Assembly: GCA_025331125.1 (NCBI GenBank) | Contig: JAOALB010000121.1 | Coordinates: forward strand, 1-64,000 | Direction: 5' to 3' | DNA: 64,000 bases | Source of the DNA: Mycogone perniciosa | Taxonomy: Eukaryota > Ascomycota > Sordariomycetes > Hypocreales > Hypocreaceae | In this document: piece after piece, positions 21,375 through 33,654 of the stretch | Position numbering within the stretch: position 1 is the first letter of the stretch | Layout: each line of letters begins with the position of its first letter | Position numbers and translations under genes: made by a program | The notes under the pieces: model-generated | What the model saw: the letters and a program-made list of their open reading frames with translations, nothing else | The model's database searches: none | What the model was told of the DNA's origin: nothing

Positions 21375-24300
21375 CTACACCCTAGAGACGACATCGCCCA
21401 GGTCTTTATTAACCCCAAGGTCGAATCGTCTCTTTATCGCCTTCCAACTCTCAACGAGTGCGATATACGTCGCAACACAGCCAAACACCACGCCCCATTC
21501 CCACGTCAGCCCCTGATGCTTAAACACGGTTGTGTTGACGTAGGGGATGTAAATGACGGGGAAGGTGATGATGAATCCTGCAATCACCGACCAGAACAAG
21601 AAACGGTTGTGATAGACCGTCTTAAAGACGGAAAACGGACCCTTCCACCTCTCGTCCATTGCAAACAGGCTTCGATGAAAGTGCTTCACCTCCCAGGCAG
21701 TAACAAGGAGCAAAAAGCTCAGCGTAGCGAATGTCGTTGCCCTCGCGCGGTACACCTGAGCACAGCCCTCGTGTCCGCGGTTGTTGCATTCGGCAGGTAA
21801 ATCATGGAAGCCATGCCCAGAAGCCGCATAGGCAACCAGCATAAAGGCAGTCAGACACAGCGATCCCATGAACGTTCCATACATGAACTGGTCCCGAACT
21901 AAATCAAAGGTGAACACTCCAGTGCGCAAGCTGCGTGGTCGACGCCGCAGAATGTCTGGTTCCGCCTCCTCCAGACCCAGACCAAGCGCAAGAGGCGATG
22001 ACGTGATGAGGTTGGCCCAAAGAATCTCTAGTGGTGATAGCGGAAACACTGCGACATTTCTTACGTCTTTAAATGCCAAGCCAATCAATAACAGGATGAC
22101 CTGTGCGAGGTTGGAGGTGAGGAGATGCAGAAGGAACTAGTATCACTATGTTAGGACATACACCGTCCCATCAGACGTCAATAAATGTCTACAATTACAT
22201 ACCTTTTGGATGTTGTCGGCGAGTCGCCGGCCTTCTTGAATGCCGGTGATGATCGACGCAAAGTTGTCGTCTGTTAGAACCATGTCGGCAGCCTCCTTTG
22301 CGACATCGCTACCGCGGTCGCCCATGGCTATGCCTACATCAGCCTGCTTTAGTGCCGGCGAGTCGTTGACACCATCGCCCGTCATGATACAAAAGGCCTT
22401 TCGACGGTTCAATGCCTGAATGACTCTAACCTTTGTCAAGGGGCTGCATCGGGCAATAACAAGTGGCAGGTTCTCCATGGCGTCAATCTGGTCGTCCGTC
22501 AGGTTGTTAAAGTCGGCGGCCGACATGACCGTCTCTGGGGCCAGGGGAACATCATACGACAAGATGCCAACCTCGTATGCTACCGCGGTGGCAGTCTTGA
22601 TATGATCGCCAGTCACCATGTGCACAGAAATACCAGCTTGACGACATTGTGCGACAGCACCAGCCGTCTCTGGGCGGGGCGGGTCGTAGAGGCCAGCCAG
22701 TCCTAGGAAATGGAGGCCGTTTTCAACGTTGGCACGATCATGAACGTCATCCTTTTCCAGTTCCATGGCTTTATTGGCGATACAGAGTACCCTGAGGCCT
22801 TCAGCAGCCAGTTCCTCCGCCTTGGCGTGGATGGCCTGCTTCAGGTCCTCGGACTCGTTCAGCTTTGGCAGAACTACCTCGACAGCACCTTTGGTATACA
22901 CATGGGACAGGCAATCAACGTCGCTACCGTAGACAACACTCATGAGTTTGCACGATGAGTCAAATGGATGTTCCGCGATTAGCTCATCGTTGGCCGTCTT
23001 ATTCTTCCCAAAACGCATGGCAAAGACTTTGAGAGCTATCTCAGTGGGTTCACCCACTGCCTTCCATTCGGCCGGTTCAAAAGCGGTAGTAACGCTGCTT
23101 GCATCAGTCTCGGGCTCCTTTCTCGCATCCGTGACAGCCGCATTGTTGCAGAAAATAAGTGTGTCGAGAAAATTGCTAAAACACGTCCCCGAAAGGGAAC
23201 CAGACCAGGATACAGTGCCACTGCTTGGGTCGTAGGGATCCGATGTGCCCTCGGCGATACCAGCAACACCTTCGCAGAGCCAAACTTTTCGGGTAATCAT
23301 TCGTCCCTGGGTCAGTGTGCCTGTCTTGTCGGAGCAGATATTGGTAACGCCGCCTACAGCCTCGAGAGATGGCATCTTGCGTACAATGACGTGGCCTTTA
23401 ACCATTGCCTTGGTCGCGACAGCCATGGTGACGGTTAGCACAGCGAGGAGGGATTCAGGGATTACCGCGACACCAACGCAGATTCCATAGAGCAGGACAT
23501 CATCGTTAATTCTCCATAGGCTGACGGAAAAGACTGTGATGGCTAGTAGAATAGCAAGGCCAAAAAGCAGCAGGGCAAACTTGCTGAGTGTGACCTGCAA
23601 GGGGGTGCCTTCCAATCCGAGGATGCTTCGTACGGTCTGGTAGAAGTTGAAGAAGAATGCTTTCACGGGTCCATCGTTGACATTTTTCTTCTTATTTTGA
23701 CGTAGGAACTCGGCAATCTGGCCGACTTCAGTGTCCATTCCGGTTGCAATGACAATGCCAGTAGCGCGGCCACGAGTGACGGAGCTTCCTTTGAAGGCGA
23801 GATTGGTACGATCACCAACAGGAAGATCGGCGTCGTTAAAGACTGCATCTGGCCTTTTGCTGATGGCTACGGATTCGCCGGTGAGATGGGCCTCGTCCGT
23901 AGAGAGGTTGATGCCGTGGACTAGACGCAAATCGGCGGGGACCACATCACCAGTGGCGAGAGAGACCAGATCTCCCTTGACCAAGGTTTCAGCCTTGATC
24001 GTGTCACCATGGCCATTCCGGATGACTTTGCACTTGGGAGTCGACAAAGCGTAGAGAGACTGGATGGTCTGCTCAGCCTTGTAGTCTTGGATCAACCTAT
24101 GTCGATGTCGGGTGAGCAATGTGATGTGATACTACAGAGCGTGCAACAGGCCGGTTTCCTGCTTATTCACTGGCAACGTACCCTACAGTAATATTGAGGA
24201 GAATGACTGCAAGCACTACTCCGCCTTCGACATAGTCCCTGATAGCAAAGGACAATGCGGTAACGGCGATGAGCACGACGGTCAGCGCATTGGCGACCTG

Positions 24301-24606
24301 CTGAAGAAAGATCTCCCACAGAGAGAGACCCTTTGCACCTTTAATGTCATTGGGGCCGTCCCGGGTCAACCGGGCGGCAGCCTCGTCGTCGTTTAGTCCA
24401 TCGTAAAGGCTGGTGTTGAGGAGCTCAGCAACGCGCTGGGCAGAGAGCGTGTGAGGACAGATTGGCTTCTCTATAGCTACAATGTCTGGGGGCTCCGCTA
24501 TAGGAGGCTGGTCGTCCTGGCTGCCGGGGAGGGTCGACGAGTCCGACGAGGAGGAGGAGTTGGCGTGTTCTGCACCATTCGTGAGCACAGGCGTGGTTTC
24601 TCCCAT
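21375..24606 (-). CDS. ENA-type (P-type IID) Na+/K+ efflux ATPase, 1026 aa
   Basis: Exons 24182-24606, 22203-24096 and 21375-22136, with introns of 85 and 66 bp. A Ser-rich hydrophilic N-terminus precedes a cation-ATPase N-domain (LLNTSLYDGLNDDEAAARL), transmembrane pairs, the actuator motif LTGES near 214, the TM4 ion-binding segment VAVIPESLLAVLT, the phosphorylation motif DKTGTLT (Asp about 398), the hinge TGDGVNDSPALKQADVGIAMG and four or more C-terminal membrane spans. In this family the pump moves Na+, Li+ or K+ out of the cell at the cost of ATP and supports salt and alkaline tolerance. The overall pattern (PESL rather than the PEGL usual in SERCA, and the length) favours group IID over a Ca2+ pump, but substrate is inferred. 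The upstream side has an AAAAGAG repeat (CT-rich on the coding strand). It is intact. Confidence 0.88.
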
Positions 24607-26804
24607 CGAATGGTTATCGGGTTGCTGTTCCAGCCGGAGACTGCGCGGACAGTAGACTAGCCTCTACAAGTGGCGGAGGCAGAGAGATGAGATGAGATGA
24701 GAGGAGAGGAGAGGGGAGGAGAGGAGCAATGAACGGGCTGGTGTGAGTGTTGGCAGAGAGGAACCTCTGGGCTAAGGGCTGTAAGTAAGTAAGTACTCAA
24801 AGCAATACAAAAGGCCAGAAAGGCAGAGTGAAGCCTGAAGAGGAGAGAAGGAAAAGAGAAAAGAGAAAAGAGAAAAGAGAGGAAGCCGAGTGTCGTGTGC
24901 TCTCTTCTTCCCTTTAGTACCAGCACCCTGGCGGCCTCACCCAAACGGACAGACGGCTACGGCTCAACAAATCACGGCCCCTAAGCACGGAGGTAACGGA
25001 AGGCCCACAGCAGTCGCAGAGCTGCAGAGGGCGCGGGGGCAACGGGGAATGCAGCTTCCCTTGCTCTGCCTGCCCCACAGCTGTGCAGGCGCGCTGCCAA
25101 GTTGACGAAGCGACACCATCGTGACGAGACAGATCGTCAAGATTAGGTTTGTGTGGTGAGCCAGCTTTGTTTGCTGGAGGTTTCCCAGCTGGGCAAATTA
25201 GTGGCTGATGGGGACCCAACAAGTGGCGGTGCACGGAACGCGTGGCAGAAAGCACGTGTATTATAGTATATTATTACATATCCCGGTCGAATCCAATCCA
25301 CAGCATTGCATTGTCATTCATTCATAGTCCTTGTATTCAATGATTCACCATGGGAGCATCTTTTGTCGTCCAGTAACTCCCCCGGAATTACGGCCACATC
25401 TCATAGGGGCACGTGCTGATCCCGAGTCGATATTTCCGGGTACACATGGACGCCTTCCAAGCCAATGGGTACGGGGATTTGGTCCCTACTGATCCCTACC
25501 CCGCTACGCCACTGCGGTGGATTATCAATGGATCCCTTATGGAGCCCACCTGCAGGGGGTTTAGGCGCCTAGCCTCGCTATTGTCAGCGCATTAGCACCC
25601 GTAAGTGGCTTTCAACCACCATCGCTGCCGCGATGTTTCCCCCTCTGCAGGACAGTCTGCTCCGATGATACCTCGCCCATATCTCGTGCTCAGCCCTCTG
25701 TGCTCCCAAAACACGCCTGGAAATCCCATGACGACCCCTACGCAGGTCCATACGTCTTCGATATCAATCTCCCTGCATCACCTCCCAGCAACCCCGCATC
25801 GCTCCCCCCCGCGATTCGTCAGCTGCGGAATGGTGTATAGCGCCAGCTGTCTTGGCGAGCAACGGTGCTATCACAAGGAGTCGCTTGCCGTCAATCTTGC
25901 GTGTGGACACCCGCATTCCAGTGCGATGGCTGTACACGTGCTCTATCAGCCCAAGGTTGGGTTGACAAGCCACCGCATAACCTCGGCCTAGTGAGGGGAT
26001 CGTGAGTTTGATCAGAGGCGTTCATGGCCATGGCATCCACGAATACAGCAGGTGGAAGTCGGGATAAAGTTGAGGCCATCTTGTCTCTCCCCTCTGCAAT
26101 GCAGCTAACGAGAAACAATAGTAATACATACTAATATGCCAAGGAGCCGGCCAGGGACTGGCGCTCAGTGCACTAACGCTTTAAGCTCATCGACTACCCA
26201 ACCATCACTGAGCCGCCTGGCCATTATCACATCAGATAACTCGACGCGCGTACGAAGTACATAGTGCTACTAACACAGACATCTACTACGATTGCTGGTA
26301 TTGCTTACATAGATATGTATGTAGTATTACGTTGGTTGTATTCACCGTCTTGCCTCGTACATGTACGAGTACGTACAAACAAAAAGCCGGAATCTCCGTA
26401 ATATATGTGTCCACATTGCGGAGATCCCGGCCCATGTGACCTTCGGCTGGCACAGATACAAGACATCAGGGCTATGGGCGATGTCGGTGAGCATGCATGT
26501 TCCTGTAATACAAGGTTTGGAATAGGGGTAGTATTATTCTGTTACTCGTATACTTGGGGATTTGTAGTACTACATGGTGCTCTTTATCAGATCGCTACGA
26601 GCCCTATGAGAGCATCTCTTGCACCTCTTGCATCTCTGTGCGACGTCTAGGCGATCTCAAGTGGTGTGACATCCTCATACAAACGGATACTACCCAGCTT
26701 CCACATGGAGACCACCAAGAGGTGACCAAACGGTAGAGCAAACGTGCACTGCCTCACTCAAGATGTCTGATTCACTGCATAACCAGCACAGCCATGATCT
26801 GTCT
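24607..26804. other. Intergenic region, 2.2 kb, no gene seen
   Basis: Leader and promoter of the ATPase gene lie at its left end, with a purine repeat at 24851-24880. A perfect 16-bp palindrome, CTCGTACATGTACGAG, lies at 26354-26369. Otherwise only short frames without family resemblance. Confidence 0.5.
24851..24880. repeat. GAAAAGA heptanucleotide tandem repeat
   Basis: Four perfect 7-bp units plus a partial one about 245 bp upstream of the ATPase start. Read on the gene's strand this is a TC-rich tract, common in fungal 5' leaders. Confidence 0.8.
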
Positions 26805-28303
26805 CTAGCCTAGCAAATTAATGTACGGCTCCGGCCACTTGCCCCATACCAATGGCCGATCTCCCAGTCGTCCACTTACGGGCGCCAAGATCTTGATCTT
26901 GCGCCTCTCCTCATCCACATCTGCCACGTACACAAATCCCATCACATTCGCCGCTCGAACCGTCTCCGGCGCGTCTCTAATAGAGGCGTACATGACTGCG
27001 AGCGTCCAATGCTGCATGAGTGACGTCGGTTCTTCTCTCACTACGCTCTGGTGATCGTCCGTACCATCTGTCGACGGGGTAACGTTAGTAGCTCGTTGCA
27101 CATTGTGATTCGCACGGTTTGACTTACAATCTGATACTTTGTAAATGACCAGACTATCGAAGTCGACCTGCTGAATCTGTGGGCTCAGGGTCCTCTTGGC
27201 ATCGCCGAAAAAGTACTCCTTGATGATGGCCTCTCGTGAATGTTGCAGGAATGCCTCGTCCCTCTCAACCACACCCTCCGATCGGTCCAGGGGAATAACT
27301 TGTATCGGCTCCCCCAGACTCGTCTTGTCGTTGGCAAAGCGCTTCGTCAGCTCCGCATTCATCCGAGTGGATCCAATCACCACAACCACGTTGATAGAAA
27401 GCTCATCAACAATGTGTGCGACCAGTTCCAGCCCGACCTTGCTCTTCTCACTGATTCCCATACCATCGACAATCACCCCAGAGCTTCGTACATCTTCGTC
27501 TTCACTCAATCGCCCGCTCACAGCGCCGGCTAGCCGCCCAATCAGCTCCCGATAGAGATCAGCATCTTCCTCCGCAGATTGCCTCCCGTAGTAAAAGACC
27601 ATGGGCAACTTCACAGGCACCGTACTTGGTCCGCTCGTCGGCGTAGAACCCCAGCCATCCACAGCCTCAGGGTCCATCACCGTTGCAAAGACACTGGCAC
27701 TCAGCGTACCGGTCAAGCTTAGCATGCCCTCCTTAGGATTTGCGTTAACTCCAATGACCTGATATCCCTGTCGCGTCGCGTAGCTCGTCAATGTCCTTGC
27801 CAGTGTGGTCTTGCCTGAGCTTGTTGGCCCAACAATCAATACCCTCGGTCCCTCACGACGTTCCCTCATTGCAGCGACGCGCATCTCGCCAAGTCGCGCA
27901 TGTAGATTGATGTGTGAAGTAGCCGGATTCGCAGCTGGATTCATATACTCTGCAATGAACTCATCGTCGCATCGTCCTTCGATCTCGAGCTCGCAACCGT
28001 GCCATGTCAGAATCTTGGACTTGGTACCGGAGAAGGTGTAGGCGCTGCGGACGGCGAGTTCGACGCCATCCTTTTCAGCTGCCCCGGAGAGGAGCTTGAG
28101 GACGAGGGAGGAGCCGCTCGATACTTCGAATCGCCATTCCCAGGCTGGTTTTAGAGTGATTGTTCGCGAAGAGGATGCGACGGGCTAGGAGACGGTTAGC
28201 AAGAAATACGTGAAAAATGCCCTTGCAGAGACATCTAAAGGGGAAATGGGACAAAGACGAGGCCTACCTGTACCGGGATTTGGCCCAAGCCAGGAATTGA
28301 CAT
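26805..28303 (-). CDS. CLP1: Clp1, mRNA cleavage/polyadenylation factor IA subunit, 451 aa
   Basis: Exons 28268-28303, 27128-28184 and 26805-27067. The first exon encodes only MSIPGLGQIPVQ. Introns are 83 bp and 60 bp, the second with donor GTAAGT, branch CTAAC and acceptor ACAG. The order is an N-terminal beta domain (ITLKPAWEWRFEV), a P-loop GPTSSGKT at 131-138, a Switch-like VDGMGI, and the C-terminal Clp1 domain (MGFVYVADVDEERRKIKIL). Clp1 bridges Pcf11 and CF IA during pre-mRNA 3'-end formation. Fungal members bind ATP but are usually not active kinases. Length fits the family. The 60-bp intron is a multiple of three without stops, so retention would add 20 residues without breaking the frame. 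Codirectional with the inositol kinase gene upstream. Confidence 0.93.
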
Positions 28304-28913
28304 GGCCGGCTACATTGACAGAAGGACAAGAGCTATGGTGGGATTGAGGTAAACGGAGAAGAGCTTATGGCTAGCTCTACGAGTACTACTAGGTAGGTAG
28401 GAAAGCTATCAGAGGTTGGAAAATTATGGGACGAAATGCGCGTTAGTCGATACTAGGCTCTAGGTATTTGAACATGCAACCGTGCATGTATTTCCCAACA
28501 CCACTTGAACTATGCATACTTATTGAGGAGCGGCATTTCGCTTCACTCCGCATTCATCTCTTTAATACTACTAGATCCGACCCGATAGGACTTCTTAAGC
28601 CTACATTTATCAAAATTCTCTATAGGTATAGTGCCCATTTTCCAACTCACAGGCGTTCCCGAAACACCAAACGCCGTTCTCTAATCACATACTCCGTAAA
28701 CATCGTCATAATCCTCATAAAACCAAGGAGCAGGAGTCATGCTTCTATCTCCCGCGCCGAGGCCTTGTTCTAACGCCCCATCTTGGGTATCCCTTTTTAA
28801 TTCGACGATTCTTTGGGTATCCGCGGAAACCTGCCCTTGACGCCAGTGATGCGAATTTTGAGAGCAACTGTTGGAAACACAGCGCCGGTTCAAAATGCCC
28901 GCACCCTTATCTT
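28304..28913. other. Intergenic, about 600 bp between CLP1 and the inositol kinase gene
   Basis: Contains the presumed CLP1 promoter and the 3' end of the kinase gene. One TACTCCGTA copy at 28690. No other feature seen. Confidence 0.5.
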
Positions 28914-30133
28914 CTATTTTTCTTCGCCTGCCAGCTCTTGGAAGATGCGTATTAAACTCCGAACACCCATAAGGATGTTCTCGTCTGGCCCCTGACCAGG
29001 AGTTAGTTGCGCATGCGCAAAGTCAATGAGCTTCAATGTAAAGATCTGAGGGAGGCTCAGTCCCTCTTCATCGCTGTCATCGTATTCATCTTCGTTCAGG
29101 GCTATGCCACTGTCCATCCTCTTGTTTGTGCGCTCAACTGGCTTGCATGGTACTGGGGGTGCGATGACTTTGTCAACCAGCTCGTTGTTCTCCTCGATGG
29201 CGGCTCTGAGTGTCTTGCCGTCTCCCTCGAAGACGAAAAGAAGAGAGGAGGAGTACATGCGCGTCTCATTCTCTGACAAAACCTCCTCCACCTTCTTCAA
29301 GTCCCGCACAAAGGCAGAGCAGACGGCTTTTCCGAGGTTGCCATCGATCCCCGCTTCTTCGTTGAAGACAAATTTGCGGAATTTGCGGACAACGTTCTCG
29401 TTGTTGACTGCCACCCGTCCATAGTCTTTGTCATAAATCTTGTAGCCCTCCTTGTCCCATTCTGACTCGTTTGCCGAACCGTGGTACACTCGCATGCCCG
29501 CGATGCGGAATCCCAGCTTGCCGTGTGTGGTCTCTGAGGAAATCGTATCAAATCGCCGCTTTTTCTCAGGAGGGGCGTCGTCTGCCCATAATCGTTTGCC
29601 CAGCTTGACGTCGAGGATATTCGCCTTCTTGTAGCCATAGGAAGCGTTTTCCAGCACAACTGCCCTGTCCGTCTTGATCTTCTTGCCCTTGCTAGGGACC
29701 CATCCAGGTTCTGTCGGTGGCGCGGCGGGCGCTTTTGCGACCTGCTCTGCTATCGTCGCAGCGATCTGTTCCTTTGTCGTCTTGAGGTTGCCGGAATCGG
29801 AGATGACGCCGACAAGAGCGTCGTCGATGGGTACGTCCGCCGGGTCGCTAAGCCTCAGTTCGCCCATGTAGACGGGCATGATTTCCTGAAAGCCATGGAG
29901 GCCCTTCTCCTCTATCGACTGGTACCAGTTGATCTCGGTTTGCGTGCAGGGCTTGATGAATAGCTCACCATCAGCATCACATAGCGTCCCGGCACTGTTT
30001 CGCGTTCCAGCGGTTAGTACGCGCGCGCAGGCCAGTGAAGCAGAGGCGCTCGAAGAGTCACTCACTGTCCAGCAACGGCATGGTTGTAGTCTCGGAGCTG
30101 GTCCTGACTGGGGAGCTGTTTTTTCCCATTCAT
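28914..30133 (-). CDS. Inositol polyphosphate multikinase (Arg82/IPMK-like), 382 aa
   Basis: Exons 30066-30133 and 28914-29994, with an intron of 71 bp (GTGAGT..ACAG). The first exon encodes MNGKKQLPSQ..YNHAVAGH and joins in phase to AGTLCDADGELFIKP, so an ATG inside the intron (30065) is not the start. Visible are the IPK-family entry GTLCDADGELFIKPC, the inositol-binding ILDVKLGKRLW (Asp about 151), the SSLLFVFEG segment, and the catalytic metal-binding LKLIDFAHA near the C-terminus. The family phosphorylates Ins(1,4,5)P3 to IP4 and IP5, feeding nuclear signalling, arginine control and mRNA export. An acidic loop (NEDEYDDSDEEG) precedes the IDF motif, as in other fungal members. IP6 kinase is the main alternative, but length and motif order favour the multikinase. 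Confidence 0.88.
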
Positions 30134-32022
30134 GGTCGTTTAAGTCGTCTGTCTCCGGGAGGGAAATAGGGAGAAATTTGGAGGCAGTGAGAAGCGCTGG
30201 TGAAGCGTTGCGACGTCGGGTTTTGAGGGAGGCCCAACTGTGGCATATGTACGGTACGGTACGGTACGGAGGGCGATAGGCTGTGGCGAAATAGACTCTA
30301 CGTTTTGTTTGTCAACGCCAAGGCGCAAAGATGCACAAGAAAAGGATATTGCGCAAACAGCGCCAGGTTTCCAACTCTGTCGATAGTTAGGTCAATACAG
30401 AAAAGGAGCGGCGGGAAGCGCGACACTTTTAACTTAAAGGTTGCGCAACAAGAAGAGGGTTGGATACGATGGTGCGTCGTCCAAAGTGGCGGGTTGGCTG
30501 TGCCGTCTTCATTTCCATCTCCATTGCACGAAAAAAAGCCCCAGAGGGCGTGCAGAGGCCACGGGCCAGAGGAGTCGCGCTGGAATTGGTACTACGAGTA
30601 CGGAGTACGGAGTACTTCGTACTCACTCCGTACCCGTGCTAAGCTGAAGTAGCACCCACCCGTAGCTAAGCCCTCTTAGACCTGGTGGCGGGTAGCGGGA
30701 GGCGCTGTTTTGCCCTGACAGGGGAAAATGACCCCCCCTAAGTCCCTAAGCAGGCCCCAAAACCCCCATGGCAGCCGGGGGTGTCGCTGAAACTCGCTGA
30801 GGGGCTCTGAGAACCATAGGGCATGGCCAATAGGAAGAAGCTGAAACACTGGAATGGGCCTTTCTGCTACTCATTGGGAAGCAAGGCGGATTTTCTTCAG
30901 TTCAATGTCAAACATCCGGCACGGATTCAACCTACTGCCCAGTAGTTCCTACGCACCAGGAATCCCTTACGACCCTTCTCACCGACAGTTCCCGAGTCGT
31001 GATCTCTCCGAACCATTCGGAACACATGAGATGTCGACTGTGGCACTGTGTGGTCGTATGGTGCCCTCGTGAGGCCATTTAATCACGCGTGACGCTATCG
31101 AGACAACTGCTCACTGAGCTGTCAAACGTGTCCGCATGCAGAAACCCTAACAGCCACATTCCTTGCCCTATAGGAGCAATTTATAGGATGCAAGGTTGTC
31201 TGTCATCCGTTCCCGTGTACTAGTACGGAGTTCGGACACTGCGCTGCAGCTTTTGGTTTGGCGGCCTCTACGGAATAGCATCATGCCGACGATATCATGC
31301 AAGTGAGACAGACATGGCTGCAAATGCATCCCGCATACTCGTACTCCATACAGATCAGCTTTCCGCCCACTAGTCAGCCCACAACAATCGATGTTGGTGG
31401 ATTATGAGAATTTGCACATAATGCTCCTAAGATGTTCAAAGGACTGAGGCTTAGGTCTTAGTCTCCTGGTCTAGCCGGTAGCTGCTGACATCTTCATATA
31501 TCCGCTGCTCAGCCTTTCTCAGCTAGCTCACAAGGCATGGATCTATACCTTGAAGAGCGACAAGAAACTTCTTCTGTACGGAGTAGACTAAATTCCTATG
31601 TCCTAGATCGTGGGTTGTGACATGGCTTCCAGGCGTATTCGATGGCGGTTCTCAAACCTGAAATGGGAATAATAACACCTACCAGAGGGCTCAACAAAGT
31701 GCTGACCGCAAAATCATGGCTACACAATCTCGGAAGTCGACGTATTTCTGGCTTGTCCATGAGATGAGAATGAATCACTTGGACAATGGAAACAATGCAG
31801 GCTGCCGAGCTCAAGGCAGTCGAGTGGCCGTGAATATAGGCTACACCTGGTTGGCAGCTGCCACACCGTCTTCCTATACTTCCTCGTTAGCCCTATGCTG
31901 GTGTTTGTTGGCCCTTTCAGTTGTTGGACAACTCAACTCGTCATTATCGCCTTGCGTTTGAACACACACATTTCGTTGGCCGATCCTGATGATCCCTCCC
32001 AGTAACATCACACTGAGCAACC
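30134..32022. other. Intergenic, 1.9 kb, with clustered palindromic 9-mers
   Basis: No gene seen. It holds four tandem GGTAC units near 30249-30269, two overlapping TACGGAGTA copies at 30599-30614 with a degenerate partner at about 30624-30633, and another copy at 31577. Confidence 0.5.
30599..30633. repeat. Cluster of TACGGAGTA / CACTCCGTA palindromic words
   Basis: Two overlapping TACGGAGTA words are followed by TACTTCGTACT and CACTCCGTAC, so the cluster can fold on itself. It is the densest example in the window of a 9-mer that recurs in intergenic DNA. Confidence 0.7.
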
Positions 32023-33654
32023 ATGGCTCTCGAGGCTGTTTCCAACGAGGTAACACAGCCACCGCCAGAGCTTCACGACTCGATGCCAACTCAAACACCC
32101 GATGGGGTCGACGCCGATGCATTTGATGATGAAGCCGCCGCTTCCGACAGGGCAGAGGCCCCAGCACCAAAGAAGAAGAAGAAACGAAGGGGTAACAAGT
32201 CGACGGCCAGCAGAGGCCCAACAGCCCTGCCTAAAAATCGCGGCAGTGGTTTCGAGGGTATATCCTTTCCTTTCCCCCAAGTGAGCGAGGCTGTGAAGAA
32301 AAGGGGAAGCTGATTGGGAGAACAGAATACTTTGCGGATCCGCCCATGACGCCGCAGGAGGCTATAGAGGAGAAGAACGAGATATATGCCGAGTATGTGG
32401 CTTTGACATCTTCCTGCATTAGTACTATAGATCACTTGCTAACATGGGTTCACAGGGATTTCCCGTTCGAGGTGTATGGCATACCACTACCTACCCCCAT
32501 GTCTGCCGTGAATAAGCTAACATGATATCTTGTGGTGCAGGCGTATGCAGTCTTGCATCCAACGCTATCGTTCTCGTCGCCGCCTACAAGGCGACCTCAC
32601 CTACTACTTCAACGAGTATCTCTTCCTGGGCGGAGTCGACACCAATCCCGGCGCCTTTGGTGGCTTAGATCCCAAGGATCTCAAAGATCTGACCCCCGCT
32701 CAGCGTCGAGAAGTCACTGCCACGGATGTCATCTACGGCGGCCCGGCCGCAGGTGACCGTTTCTACAACGGCGACAAGGAGAGCTGGAGTGTGGATTTCA
32801 CGGCTGTGGCCGCTGGCTTCTACTCCACTGCTATGGGGCAGCTGACTGGCCTTGAAGAAGGCCCCATGTCAGTTGCTATCGGGGTGGTGGAAAACTTCCT
32901 GAGATATGTGCTCCATCACGATGTGTGCCCGGAGTACGCAGAGGATGTGAACAGGGCGCTGAAGATCTGCAGCGCGGCGAGGGAAGAATGGCCCATTGTC
33001 GGCCACCTGCAGGCAGACCTCCCTGGTCTTTTCAACCTTGCCGCTACGGAACTCTTCTCCACGCCGAGTTCTGATGATTGGTCGTTCCACGGCTTCAAGC
33101 GCCCCGAGGGGTTTGACGCGAAGGCTGTGTTTTACACAGCCATTGCCATGATGGATGACCCCCAGCCATTTACCTACATCTGCAAGGGACCAATCAAACT
33201 CATCAGGGAGTTTGACTGCACCCTGGAAATCACCAACATCGATCGGCCTGTCGAAGATGTCATCCGGCGATTCAAAAGCATGGTCATCAACACTGACAAC
33301 GGCCACAAACTCCGCCTTCCACCCCTTGGAAAAGTGACATTCAAGCCGGCCATCATCGAAGATGGCTGGGATCACCCTGCTGCGCCCCCTGCCCTTGGGG
33401 ATGAAGAAGTCTCGCTCTACTTCGAAGACAACATCCTTGCTAACATGAAGCTCGGGATGAAGGCGACGCTGAGGATTGGCGAACTCGGAGGCGGCATCCG
33501 CTTCGTCAAAACGATTCGTACCATCGTCCCGAGTTTCTTCACGTTTCTTCCGCAGGAGATGATGAGACACTATAAGGCCCCACGAGACAATGACCGCCCA
33601 GCGCCGTCAATTTACAACCTCGAAGCTGGAGAGAATCAGATGACTGATGATTAG
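32023..33654 (+). CDS. Arb1-like subunit of the Argonaute siRNA chaperone complex, 477 aa
   Basis: Four exons: 32023-32257, 32326-32392, 32456-32473 (only 18 nt) and 32541-33654. Introns are 68, 63 and 67 bp, with GCTAACA-like branch sites. The spliced product has an acidic start, a Lys/Arg tract (APAPKKKKKRRGNK) that could serve as nuclear signal, then GFEEYFADPPMTPQEA, IQRYRSRRRLQGD and YLFLGGVDTNP, the signature of the Arb1 family, followed by its long C-terminal domain. In fission yeast Arb1 with Arb2 holds Ago1 loaded with duplex siRNA and is needed for heterochromatin silencing. The assignment is by remembered family pattern. The exact role in filamentous fungi is less studied. Intact, and notable in a genome with RIP-like repeats. 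Confidence 0.82.

Noticed and set aside
29995..30065. ATG at 30065 as the start of the inositol kinase
   Set aside because: The reading from it crosses a GT..AG intron. The upstream exon 30066-30133 joins in phase and gives the expected N-terminus.
32530..33654. A start codon at TTG 32530 for the Arb1-like gene
   Set aside because: It lies inside an intron just before the acceptor at 32540. The family sequence continues upstream in three further exons.
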